64,000 nt of DNA from Strix aluco (Eukaryota > Chordata > Aves > Strigiformes > Strigidae), in the NCBI RefSeq assembly GCF_031877795.1, contig NC_133937.1, positions 19,495,501-19,559,500 on the forward strand. The letters run 5' to 3'. The notes below the pieces were generated by a model. The model saw only the letters and a list, made by a program, of their open reading frames with translations. It was not told the origin of the DNA and did no database searches. Shown piece after piece: positions 12,201 through 22,190 of the stretch (the first letter of the stretch is position 1; each line of letters starts with the position of its first letter). The position numbers and the translations under genes are program-made.

Positions 12201-15200
12201 CTGTCCTTACCACCCAGCTGTGTGCTACTAAACCGAGCTAATACTGCTGACTTTTTTTTGTGCCTTGAATCCATAAGGAGCATGACAGGCTCTGCTGGGG
12301 AGGTCAGCGCCAGAGGACGGAAGAGACCTTGTTCCCAGGAGAGGGAGCCGGGCTCATTCTTGTGATCAACTATATTGTCACCAAGCCACAGAAAAAACAC
12401 TGCTGGTTTTGTCCACACCATCTGAGCTCTGGAAGTAATCTCTCCATCTCAAAATATCAAACACAAAGCCGTTCAGCTCCAGAAGGATCTAGTCACAGAA
12501 GCACAGGCACAATGCTGCCTGCACATACCACTCCTGCTCAGACCTAGATGCTTCATCAGTCCCTGTGGTGCTGTCCAGCTCCCCCCATGCCCTGCTCTGG
12601 CCCCACAGGAAGGGTCACTGCACTGTCACCAAGCCAGACAAATGCAGCTGGGAGGAGCAGAGGGGAGGAGACGCAGAGGCTGTAATCGAGCATCTGCGCA
12701 AAGGCAATGGGCAATGGGCAGCGGGAAAGCAAATAGGTTTTCAGTCTTAAGATGGGGTGGGAGAGGCGGTGAGCCTTCCCTGGGAGAGGGCGAGGCTGGT
12801 ACGGAGGGGAAGAGGATCCCGGGAGCCGACAGCCATGTTGCGTTGCATGTTAGTGCTAAATCCAGCAGCACTTCAAGAGAAGGTCTGCCTGCAGGGACCG
12901 CAGGGGTCTGAGCAACTGGGCCTCAGCAGCTGCATCTGATGGGGGCTCAGCTGTTCTCCCTGCCTGGTGCTGCAGAGCTGTGCCATCCCTGGTGGGGGCG
13001 GGAAAGAGGGGAAATCTCTCTTCTCAGGCCCTCAGCAGTTTTCTCTCTCTGATAAATGCTCCTGTGACCATCCAGACCCCTGACTGCCTCAGCCATACCT
13101 CACTCCTCCTGCCTACATAGGCACGGCAGGTGCTGTGTGGGGATCCCAGCTCAGCTCAAAGAAGGTGAGGCCATACAGCACCACCCAGAAGCCCCTCACT
13201 TTATTCCCCTCTGAACAAAGCTCTTGTACAGACCAGCCCCAGCAGCTCCTTGCACTCTCCCCAGGCTCCTTTACACGTCACCTCCAGCCTGGAAGCTGCC
13301 TGCTCTTAGGCCTCAGTGTCCTAACGTCAACCTGTGCTCAGCCACAGGTACCAACCACGGGCACTGCAGTCCTTCCCCAGCTGCCCACATCCCCCTGCCA
13401 TGTCCCCACCATCACGCTGAGGTCACTCTGCCCCCAGTCCTTCCCGACGAGCTGCACGCACCTCCCCCAGCTCATTGGCAGGTGCCTGCCAGCATCACCC
13501 CAAGCGTGCCCTCTCCAGCCTGAGCCTGTGGGATGTGGGAGCATCATCCCGAGCTGCGGTTCCGTGGCCACGATGAGCTCTGGGACAGAGGATCAGCCTC
13601 AGCACAACACATCAGAGGCTTGTGGCTACTGAGGCAGGTTAAGCACATGCTTAAGTGTTTGATGAAATCAGGTCCATAACCACTTTTTTAATCCCCAACA
13701 AGGCTTGCCCTGCAGCTATTTTCTCGATACCAAGCAGCGAGCACAAAGGCTCTGGAAAGGCTCCCTGGGTAGCAGATCCAAGGGCTTTCCCAGGCAAGGC
13801 TGCTCTGATTGCAGGGAGAAAAAATGTCTCTGCCTCCCGCCAGCCCTCCACACTCTCAGGGGAGCAGGGCACCCCCAGCAAAGCCTCTTCTCTCTTATCA
13901 GCCCAAGGCACCTGCGCTGTGGGCCAAGACGGGCCCTGCCTCCAGCTTAGCCAGCATGTCTGCCGATGCTCGGGGAGGAAGGGAGTTGAGCCTGCTCTTG
14001 CTGACAGGTGTCGGCTCTCTGGGACTAATGGAAATAAAGACAGTAAAAGCTTAGGCTAGTCACTACAGTCCATAGATCTGACTCTAAATATATTCATGGA
14101 GTGGATTTGCTGGAAGAAGACACCATTTCTTCCATTGCTTTCCATGTCTTGTTTGATTTGGTGTTGGATTTTTTTAGCTGTTAGCACGCTCTCTTATTTT
14201 GGGAGGGTAAAACACCGATGATGCTGCCTTTTGGCCAGAATATGAAGGACATCAAGAAAGTACCAACCCAAAATTCCCCTCGCAAAGTGTGCTAAACCCT
14301 TAAGGCTAGACTTTCAAAGATATTTACATGTCTAAATGCTGCAAATCAGCATCCAAAGGTGCTTCAGTAATTTTGTAGAGCTAGTCCTTCCCAGCTACCA
14401 GGACAGGCCTGGGGTACAGCAGCTCCTGCAGCAGTAGAACAGTGCTGGCTCTGGGGAGCCCAGGGGACTTCTTAATCACCCCAGCATCACCCCTCCTGTG
14501 AGCAAGCAAAGCAGAAAGCTTTAAGTAGAAAACATCAATACTGGTGACTGGTAAACAGGGAGGAGGACTGCAGCTGCAGAGCTCAGAAACAGTGCGTAAG
14601 CAAAAACCCAGGGCTCTGATTCAGGGACTAAACAAGCTCGCAGTTTGAGGCTCGTGATTTTCAAGACGCTGCCCACAGGGTCTGCACCTGTCTGGGGAAT
14701 ATTCAGGGGGCTGCAAAGCAAAAAAAACATTGGTCTACAAAGAAGACATGTAAAATGAACATGATGCCCCTATATACACATCGGTAATTATATTGGGAGC
14801 ACCGTCTTTAAGGGCAACCATGCATTTATGGACACATCCAAGCTTTCAGCACTGTCTGGGAAGCTACAGTAAGGTGTCTCAGAGGACAAAAAGCAGGTCT
14901 AGGCTTACAGCTCATAGGACTTGTAGTGGTCTAGGACATACTTGGAAATAAAGTATCACTATGCAAGGTAATTGTTACAGTAACTTGAAGAACTTCCTTG
15001 CACTAATAATAACTTTACACCTTACTCAAAACTTCCATCACTATTCTTTTAGAAAAAAAATATAAAAAATGGCTTATTTTCAGCTTTTCTCTAGAACCCA
15101 AAGTTTTTGAGGACAGGGAGGGCAGCAGGGAGGGATGTATCTGTTCCCTCCACTAGAGATGCAAGTGCTGGACAAACCGGCAGAAGCCCAGCTCCCGTTG

Positions 15201-18200
15201 GGATGCACACCTTCCCTCCCCATCAGCCCACCATCTTCATACTTCTCCTTCCCAGTGCAAGGGCACCACTGGGAGTTATATTTTCAATATCTTTTCCCAC
15301 CACTAACACCAAAACCTCTCTTTTCCTTTTCTTCCATCTAAACACTCCCTGCCTATCTTTTGCACAGCTAGATGAGCGCATGCTGACATGTGACATCCCA
15401 GGCATCACCCTGGCTTTGTGCTTCCCAGGCAAGACCTCTCCCCACTCCTGCAGAGCACTTGCTGATGATGCTGAGCCCCCTCATCTCAGCCAAGACTCTT
15501 TGCCAATACACATATCAGGAGATGCCCTTGGATGCCACTGCCTGCACACACAGGCATCTCCCGCTCCCTGCCAGGGCCCTTCCCCTCCAGGCGGTTGTCC
15601 CACACAGTGCTCTGGAGCTCCTTCCCCTCCTGATGTCTCCTGGGGCAGGTGGATGATGCCTGTCACTCCTCATGGTCAAACCATCATTCCAGAGGACACT
15701 CCACAGGCAGAATCTCATGACGCCAAGCCAAACCACCATCTCATAGGTCCTAATTGCCAGTGCCTGGCACAGGGCAGATGGTAGCTCAGATGGGGTTAGC
15801 TGCCACAGATGATAACCTTGGTGTCACCCACTCCATCAGCCTCCTGGGACAGGGTGTCTTGCCACACAAGTGAAAAATGACATGAAAGACAACAAAAGGC
15901 TTTTTCCAGCCCAACATATCCCCTGCTCTTTCCTAAACATGGCAAATACCTACTGAAGCCAAGCAAAAGGGACTGCTCCTGCAGCCAACGCAGAGCCATC
16001 TGCAGAGGGAGGGCAGCCCAGCAGAGCCTGCCAGCACACAGCAGCTCCAGGATACAACTTTGGCTCAGGTGTCCCGACACTGTCACCCCAACATCCAGCA
16101 GCTCTGGGGCAGGATGCAATTTACTTGGGGGGACTCATGCTGGGAAGCCTCAGCTCAGCCGGGCGACCTGAGCTGCAGGGCTCACCCCAGAAGAGTGAGG
16201 CCCAAGGCACAGCACCCAGGGCTGCAACACCTGTGCTGCCCTACTCTTTCCATAGGGCAGTGAGGGCCCCCTCCCAGGCCTGGTCCCAGCCCCAGTCCTA
16301 ATCCCAACCCCAGCGGGGAGATCCAGGACCCCATCTGACCCCCACACACAGCTCACATGGAGCTACTGGGATTTTTGGCTCGGACACTCTTTTGGCAGAG
16401 ACTGTTTTGCCATGCAGGGATCAATAGGGAGGGCGAGGGAGCTTTTTGCCCTCACGCATGGAGCCTCACCTTTCCCTGTTCTCCTTCCTCGTCGCCTCAA
16501 ACACCTCATCTTCATCCATGTCCCCGTCCTGCAGTCCATCCTTTGGGCACCCAGCTCCTGGGGCAGGGGGCTCCTCTGGCATGCTGTTCCTCCTGCCTGG
16601 TGTGCCCCCGAAGCTTGGGTTGCTCTCGCTGTCCTTCTGGCTCTCAATCGCTGAATCCACCTCCTCCTTCTCGGCCAGGATATCATCGATGTTGGTTTCA
16701 CGGTAGCACCTCAGCGGCACGGTGTCCAGGTCTGTCTCAGAATACTTCACCGTCCTCTTTATAATCCCAGTCTCGCAGGAGCCAGGTTTCTGGCCACCCA
16801 GAGGAGACATCTCTATCTCCACCTCCACATGGCTCAGGCTGTGCTCGGGCACCAAGTCCGGTGGCTTGGTAGGCAGCAGGCAGACGGGCTTCTGGAGGGG
16901 CTCAGCTGGGGGAGCGGAGTCCGGGGCAGAGGAACCTGCAAGGGAGCACCGAGCACTCAGAGCCGTGGGGAGCTGTGCTGGAGAGTGCTGGGGAGCCGCT
17001 CCCATGGCATCTCACACACACACCAAGAGTGGGGTCACACGTGTGACGGACACTGGGAAATGGAGAGGGGGAGCCAGATGGAATAGGGGTGGGAGAGGCA
17101 GAGACAGGGTGCTGTCAGTGCTAGTGCACCCACAACCAGCCCTGAGCCCCCATCTGAACCCCAAAGCCCTTCTGCAGAGGCAGCCGGGGGCTGCGCAGGG
17201 TCAGGGCTCTGCATCACCCCCTTTGCGTGATGCTTTGCACAGCCACAGCGGACTCTGCAGGGAGGTTGATGTGTGCAAGATCTAGTCCAAGGAGGACACA
17301 GGCTAGCTGATCTTGAGGGGGGTCTCAGCTGTCCGGTGGGCACTGACAAGTCCTGAGGGATAGACAGCCCTGGGGGGAGTCCTGGCAGCTATTCAGACTA
17401 GCAAAGGAGAGGTTGGTCCAGCTGAGGGTGTCTCCTGCTGCTTCTTACCTGTTTTTGGGCTGTCTGAGGAGCCATAGAAGAATTCCCACTTGGCCCTGGC
17501 AATGCGCTGGGCATGGGCCGAGGTCTGCCGGGGGTATGGCCAGGCACTGCCCTGCAGAGGGGAGAGTGGTGAGCAGGCAACAGACCTTGGGGCAGAGCCC
17601 ACTCCCAGTGCAGGGCACCCCAACACCTACCTGGGGTCGGGACTCTGGCTTCAGGGGGCTCCTGGCGAAGGCAGAGAAGTCCTCTGGCAGCCCATTGGCA
17701 AGGGAGCGGCAGAGGCAGTCAGCGTTGAGGGCACAGGGCTCCTTCCCACAGGGACGCGTTCCCCCCGGGGTCCTGCCCCCAGCCAGGAGCGGGTCAGATG
17801 CGGAGGCCTCCAGCTTCAGTGTGCGCAGGAGCCGCTCCTGGGGCAGGGCCAGGGGCTGGGGGGACCCCGCGTCCCCGCCGAGCTCCAGGCTGCGGCTGAG
17901 GCTGCGGGGGCCATTCTCCCAGCGGGGCTGGGGAGGCGGCAGGCCGCCCAGGGTCTGCACACTGGCCTTCTCAATGAAGCGGAAGGTGACAACAGAGCTG
18001 TGTCCCTCCGGGGCCGCTGCCACCAGCGGGCTGCGGCTGCCCAGGGAGGAGAGCGCCGGGCTGGGCCGGCCCCGCTGTGGGGTGCAGGGGGCTGTCAGGC
18101 GCCCCGTGCCCAGGCAGCCCCCGTTGATGAAGGGAGCTGTCTCCGCCGGCTTGCGGGCCAAGGAGCCGGTGCTGTTGTAGAGGCCGAGGGGGCAGCGGCG

Positions 18201-18407
18201 GACATCGGGGGCCAGGCCCCTGCGCAGGAGGTGGAGGCGGCCAGCATTGAGATTGGGGGTGAGGCAGCGAGGGGGGCTGTGCCTCCCGACCTCGGGGCTC
18301 CCCTCCACTAGCCAGAGCCTCCGGTCCACCCCACGGGCGAACGGCGGGGGCGAGGCGGCACAGCCCTCCTCAGGGTGGAAGCGAACGGGTCCCCCCGCCT
18401 GCGCCAT
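164..18407 (-). CDS. PSD: PSD (EFA6A) ARF6 guanine-nucleotide exchange factor, 5' part, spliced, continues off the left edge
   Basis: Six coding exons on the minus strand: 18407-17631, 17551-17449, 16935-16470, 10777-10337, 953-759 and 244-164. All junctions are GT-AG and phases match, giving 687 complete codons plus two bases. Human PSD is about 1024 aa, so the rest of Sec7, the PH domain and the C-terminal coiled coil lie beyond the left edge. Recognition rests on an N-terminus like human PSD (MAQ.., then RF.E..CA.SPP), HAQRIARAKWEFFYGS, KYSETDLDTVPLRCYRET, LKSPVPFL, SHRAKGTSYTSL, and the Sec7 entry (GSTDTLSNG, DVARHLGKNNEFS, AGEYLKFFVFTGMSLDQAL). Family knowledge: EFA6A activates ARF6 at the plasma membrane and is brain-enriched, shaping dendrites and cortical actin. 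The Sec7 catalytic glutamate lies in the next exon, outside the window. The start ATG has G at -3 and +4. The first 660 residues are the disordered, fast-evolving half; conserved blocks sit as islands inside it. Confidence 0.95.
455..540 (+). mobile_element. Possible CR1-like fragment
   Basis: AGCTAGGGCTGGAAGAGCCC, followed by a CCCCTGCCCC stretch, is reminiscent of the CR1 3' end but more decayed than the copy near 5.0 kb. It lies in the PSD intron between exons 6 and 7. Confidence 0.3.
759..953 (-). CDS. PSD: PSD exon 6: lead-in to the Sec7 domain
   Basis: This 195-nt exon runs from acceptor TTGCAG|CGAC to donor AAGAA|GTACGT. It encodes residues 596-661: LSQLVSDSDSEMDSVEQLAL, then GSTDTLSNGHKADLEAA, KRLAKRLYNLDGFKKADVA and RHLGK, almost identical to mammals. 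It opens the Sec7 fold. Confidence 0.96.
4998..5065 (+). mobile_element. CR1-like LINE 3' fragment (degenerate)
   Basis: The text CACAGAATTGAAGTTAGGGC, followed by TGGAAGGACACTTGAAGGTC, resembles the 3' region of reptilian and avian CR1 elements (AGGGCTGGAAGGGACCTTGAGAGGTCAT). It is short and diverged, so the family assignment is tentative. Confidence 0.45.
5765..5890. repeat. Polypyrimidine-rich stretch in a PSD intron
   Basis: About 125 bp is almost all C and T with scattered A on the plus strand, hence purine-rich on the PSD sense strand. It is low-complexity and not a defined tandem array. Confidence 0.6.
6049..6440. promoter_or_regulatory. Intronic CpG-enriched patch with a TATA-like motif
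   Basis: CpG density rises sharply between about 6.06 and 6.44 kb compared with the flanking intron. TATAAAG occurs on the plus strand at 6049-6055. It lies between PSD exon 5 and the Sec7-encoding exons, where an internal promoter could drive either a short PSD form (minus) or an antisense transcript (plus). The regulatory call is inference. Confidence 0.35.
10337..10777 (-). CDS. PSD: PSD exon 5
   Basis: This 441-nt exon runs from acceptor CCTCTAG|GATC to donor ATGAG|GTGAGT. It encodes residues 449-596. Recognisable blocks are MLKSPVPFL, ESHRAKGTSYTSL, FFTFDLP, LEPDSGTSSATD and CRSEDSFG. It is flanked by the two largest introns of the gene, 5.7 kb upstream and 9.4 kb downstream. Confidence 0.95.
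10778..16469 (-). other. PSD: PSD intron (exon 4 to exon 5), 5.7 kb
   Basis: No exon is needed to join the flanking phases and none was recognised. A two-copy 43-bp tandem duplication begins at 11527. Open frames here are short and lack motifs. Confidence 0.75.
11527..11612. repeat. Two-copy tandem duplication, period 43 bp
   Basis: ACCCTGAAGCCCT starts at 11527 and again at 11570. Both copies continue into TTTTGTCCTGTAAATGA with a few substitutions. Confidence 0.75.
16470..16935 (-). CDS. PSD: PSD exon 4
   Basis: This 466-nt exon runs from acceptor TTGCAG|GT to donor AAAG|GTGAGG. It encodes residues 294-449. It contains VKYSETDLDTVPLRCYRETN and an EKEEVDSAIESQ segment, both matching human PSD, and ends in an acidic run (DEDEVFEA) that is shorter than the acidic stretch in the human protein. 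Confidence 0.94.
17449..17551 (-). CDS. PSD: PSD exon 3
   Basis: This 103-nt exon runs from acceptor CTGCAG|GGC to donor ACAG|GTAAG, entering in phase 0 and leaving one base of a glycine codon. It encodes residues 260-293, including HAQRIARAKWEFFYGS, one of the most conserved blocks of the PSD N-terminal half. Confidence 0.93.
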
Positions 18408-18534
18408 CCCACCGGAGGAGGGCACAGAGGCGTCAGGTCTGGAGCCCAGCAGGGTGACAGAGGGATGGTGAGGCGGGTTCCCAGCACCCCTGAGATGATG
18501 GCCAGGTTGAGGGGCGACACATCCTCAGGCAGCC
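17631..18534 (-). CDS. PSD: PSD exon 2: 5' leader and first coding exon
   Basis: The acceptor AG is at 18536-18535 after a pyrimidine-rich stretch. The first 127 nt are leader; the ATG is at 18407-18405 with GGGATGG context. The 777-nt coding part encodes residues 1-259 and ends in phase 0 at a CAG|GTAGGT donor. It is rich in Pro, Gly, Arg and Ser, and contains the conserved stretch SSVVTFRFIEKASV shared with human PSD. The exon is strongly GC-rich. No in-frame ATG precedes the chosen start within the exon. Confidence 0.92.
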
Positions 18535-21512
18535 CTGAAACAAGGGCGAGGAGAGCTGGTTAGGGGAGGGAGGACACAAGGAGTCTGGGGCCATGAGAAG
18601 GACAGGCAAAAGGTGCCCTGCCCTCACGGCAGGAGAAAGAGATGCTTCAGGTGAGACAGCCCCCTTCAAGTCTCATCCTGCTGCAAGAAGCAGGTGAGGT
18701 TCATTGTGGGCATCACACCAGCACCACCACAGGGATGCTGGCAGCCCTCTGCTTGGTCCCCAGGAACCTGGTTTGCTTTCTTCCCAGCGTGTCAGGATGC
18801 TCAGGCACTTCCCCCACAGACCAGCACCCCAGACACAGCAAGGGAGCACGCTATGCACTTTAAAATGGATTTCATTCATCCTACATTAGGCTGAATATAT
18901 TTACTACCCACAGCCTACTAAAATCACTTCAATAAGGGGAAAAAAAAATTGATACACTGGATCACCGAGACATCCTCCAATTACACTTGCTCGAGGAGTT
19001 TAACACAAGCAGCATGGGCAAGGAGCCTCTTTGGAGGTCAGACTGGGCTTAAAGTGTGTCACCAGCACATGCCACAGCTGCTATTGGTGGCACAGACAGA
19101 GCTGTCAACACCAGCAGATCCAAAAAGCAGTGGTTGCAACAGTCCTGCCCTGGGGGACTGGAGCATGCCCTCCCTGCACACAGCTCACCTGCCTGCCTGC
19201 CTCTGCCCAGAGACCTTATCCAGAGGTGAGACCAGCCAGTCCACAGCAGCGGGCAGGCAGCTGCAGGGGAAGGCAGGACCTGGAGCCCCCATCAGTGCCA
19301 CTGGCAGGGCTGCTGACATGTTTCTTTCTCCCAGCAGAGCTAAAACTTGTACTCATCCTTCCCTGAGTTTCTCTGAATTCTTGGTATGCAGAGAAGACTC
19401 TGCCTTGGCTGCTTTTGCCTTCTGACAGATGCTGAGATGCTAAGTCCTTCACTTAGATCTCATAATTTGAAAGTGAGAAACCAAATGCCAGTTGGAAACA
19501 GCAGAAAGCATGATTTCTTCTCCCTGTTTCCGAGTACAAACCAGACAGGATTGCATTCCTTGAGGATGTGAGGCTGGATTTTCAATTGTGTTTAGGCTTC
19601 AGAGATGCAGAGACATAACTCTTAATAAAATATCCCAAATCATGACCGTGGGGCAGGCGCCCATCTATCTGCATTATCACACTGCTAAAAAATCTGGCTC
19701 CTGCTGAGCAGCAGCAATCTGTAATTCACTCACCTCAAAAATACACTCTCCCATTTAATATATTGGTTACTGTTTTTACAGTCTTTTTCTCCTGTTATGA
19801 TTGTGTTCACACTCAAGGTTGCTGAAGTTAACTGATAAATAATAAAATGTGGGGTTTATAAATTTCAAATGAAATTCCACTTTTTATCTAAACATAGATT
19901 GACACACGCGCCAAGGGAAAAAAGTTATCACTAGGAATAGTTGGCATTCTCTGTAACATAACAAATCTACAAAAGACAGCCTATCGCAATACATGTGAGT
20001 TATTGCTAAAATAAATGGGATAAGCACAGCATGTCCTCCTGGTTATCAAAGGAGAATTATCAAATTCAGAGTAAAGGCCATGCCTGCCCGCAAGCCACTG
20101 AAGCTGGATGGCTACACCATCCAGCAGAGTGAGTTTTTCTTTAATAATAAAAGGTAAAAAGCACAAATGTAACAGAGATGAAAAATCAATGATGGAACTA
20201 AGGCTTCCTGCTTGCTGATTTAAATCGTGAATCGGACTGATGCTCTTTAAATCACTGTGATGAATGGGTTGGGCTGTAAGGCACCAGTGAGCTGGAGGAA
20301 GCCTTGCTGGTCCCACTGCCTGAAGGCAGGAGAAGTCCTGCAAAGGGAAGTTTACAGTGAGGCTGCCCGGGCAGCCCAGGGCACACGTTCAAAGAGAAAA
20401 ACTCAGGAGCAGTGTGATAGCTGGGAGCTGCACATCAGTGGGGGATTTCATTTGTTCAATAAAACATCTATACATACAAGAAACTTGCTTCTCCGGCCTG
20501 CCCCTTCTTAGCGGCCGAAGGGATATCCAGGGATTTTTCCCAGCCCTTGCTTTGAGCTGTGCCCGGTGCAGTGGGGGACGGTTACTGCCCGTGCAGGCGC
20601 TTGCCTGGCTGAGCGGGGCGATGCGGGGTGAAGGCAGCAGACAGCAGGAACTGCTCACGCTGCGGGGGAAGAGCACACCCACGCCGGGGTGTGTGGGGAC
20701 AACGCGCAGGAGCTGGGGGAGGATGCAAGGGGAACGGGCAAAGGATGGGACAGGGATGGGAGGGAAGCAAGAGGTGCAGGGCTGGGGGGTGAATTCACAC
20801 CACGGGCTGTATATGTGTGCCAGACACGGTACTGCTGTCAGCATGGTGGCAGGGAATGGGGAAACCAGGCTGTGGGTGCCGGCCACCTGCCGGAGCTGGG
20901 GCAGAACGGGCCCTAGGAGGTACCGCTGCACTCTGGAGAGACACGGAGCAGTTTCAGGACATGCAGTGGTGACAGAGGAGGGGCGCCTGGCAGCCCCAGG
21001 GCTGTGGGACAAACAGGGGACCCCTTCCTGAGGACAGTGTCGAGGCAGGGGATGTGCCCCACCTCCAAGCTGGGGCTGAGCCTGCCCTTCCTTCCCCGGC
21101 CCCTCCAGCTCGGCCGCCCTCGCCCGGCACCTCCCGTCCCGGCGGGATCAGCCCTGAGTGGATGTGACATCCATCCGGATGAGCAGGGAGCCCCCCCTGG
21201 CCGGGGGGGGGAGCCGGCGGAGCCGCCCGCCCGCCCGCTCCCCCCGCCGCGCCCCCCCTGCCCGGGCAGGGGCCCCGCGCCCGTCCCGCCGCACCGGCAC
21301 ACCGGAGCCGCTCCGCGGCAGCGGCGGGCGGGTCTTGGCCCCGCCGGGCACCCACCGGTGCCACTGCAGCCCGGTGCCGCCACCCGCCGGTCACCGCTGC
21401 CGGGAGGGCGCAGAGCCGTCCCGGTCCCCGCAACAACTGCTGCAACTTTCCCCGTTCCCCCGCCGCCCTGCTCCGGCCTCCGGTCCCCGCCGCGCCCCGC
21501 TCCCCGCGCCTT
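18535..21512 (-). other. PSD: PSD first intron (predicted)
   Basis: This is the interval between the predicted exon 1 donor and the start-codon exon. It is mostly unique-looking sequence, AT-rich at 19.4-20.2 kb and GC-rich toward the island. No coding exon or RNA gene was recognised. Confidence 0.5.
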
Positions 21513-21960
21513 ACCGGCAGTGCCGCCGCATCCTCCGCGCTGCCGCCGGCACGGCACGGCACGGCACGGCACGGCACGGCACGGCACGGCACGGCACGGC
21601 ACGGCACGGCCCGTCGGGCACGGCGTGGCGTGGCGCGGTGCGGTGCGGAACGGTGCCACCGGCCCCAGCCCGCCGCTCCCCGCCGCGCTAATCCTGGCCC
21701 GGTCCTGTCACTCCGCCCCGCTGACAGCCCCGACAGCCAATGGGAGACCCCCACCGGGCGCCGCGCCCCGCCCCACCTGGTGGCACCGGCACACGCGGAG
21801 CAAGGAGCGGCCGTGGCCGCACCGGCCCGGGGTGCACGGCCCCGCGGGCGGGCGGGCGGGCGTGTTCCCGTGCAGCACTGTGCACGCCTCCGTGTCCCCG
21901 TGTGCACGGCCTCGTGCCCCAGTGTGCCACCACACAGGCCCCGGCGTGCACATCCCCCTG
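21070..21960 (-). promoter_or_regulatory. PSD: PSD CpG-island promoter and likely non-coding exon 1
   Basis: A dense CpG, GC-rich stretch lies 2.7-3.4 kb upstream of the coding start. On the minus strand the best splice donor is CTGCCG|GTAAGG, with the exon ending at 21515, which would join the acceptor at 18535 of the start-codon exon. The transcription start was not located. No TATA box is evident, as expected for a CpG-island promoter. The donor choice is an inference; cDNA could place it elsewhere in the island. Confidence 0.6.
21547..21658. repeat. Pentanucleotide array (ACGGC)12 with degenerate extension
   Basis: Twelve uninterrupted copies of ACGGC occupy 21551-21610, followed to about 21658 by decayed pentamers of the GTGGC, GCGGT and GCGGA type. 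In the sense orientation of PSD the unit reads GCCGT. The array ends about 35 bp upstream of the predicted exon 1 donor, so it lies in the 5' leader or core promoter. Confidence 0.95.
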
Positions 21961-22190
21961 CGCCAGTGTGAACCCGGTCTCATGTGCTGGCAAGCGTGAC
22001 CCCATTTGCCGGTGTGCATGTCCCAGTGTGACACCACACATGTCCCCATGTCCTGGTGCACACAGCTCCTGTCATCAGCATGCACAATGCCATGCGTGGC
22101 GCATCCCTGCTCAGCAGCACCCAAGTTCCAGCGTGACCGTGGGCACATGTCCGCATGCACGAGCGTGCACAGCCCTGTGTGTTACGCCCT
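21880..22190. repeat. Degenerate GTGTGCAC-rich minisatellite-like stretch
   Basis: About 300 bp is built from loosely repeated words such as TGTGCACG, CCCCAGTGTG and CACACATGTCCCC at roughly 30-40 bp spacing, immediately upstream of the PSD CpG island. Unit boundaries are not clean. Confidence 0.45.

Noticed and set aside
21551-21610. CRISPR-like array
   Set aside because: This is a pure 5-bp microsatellite without spacers, in a vertebrate genome.
20954-21999. Long open frames on both strands across the PSD CpG island
   Set aside because: They run through the (ACGGC)n array as low-complexity repeats. Composition explains them.
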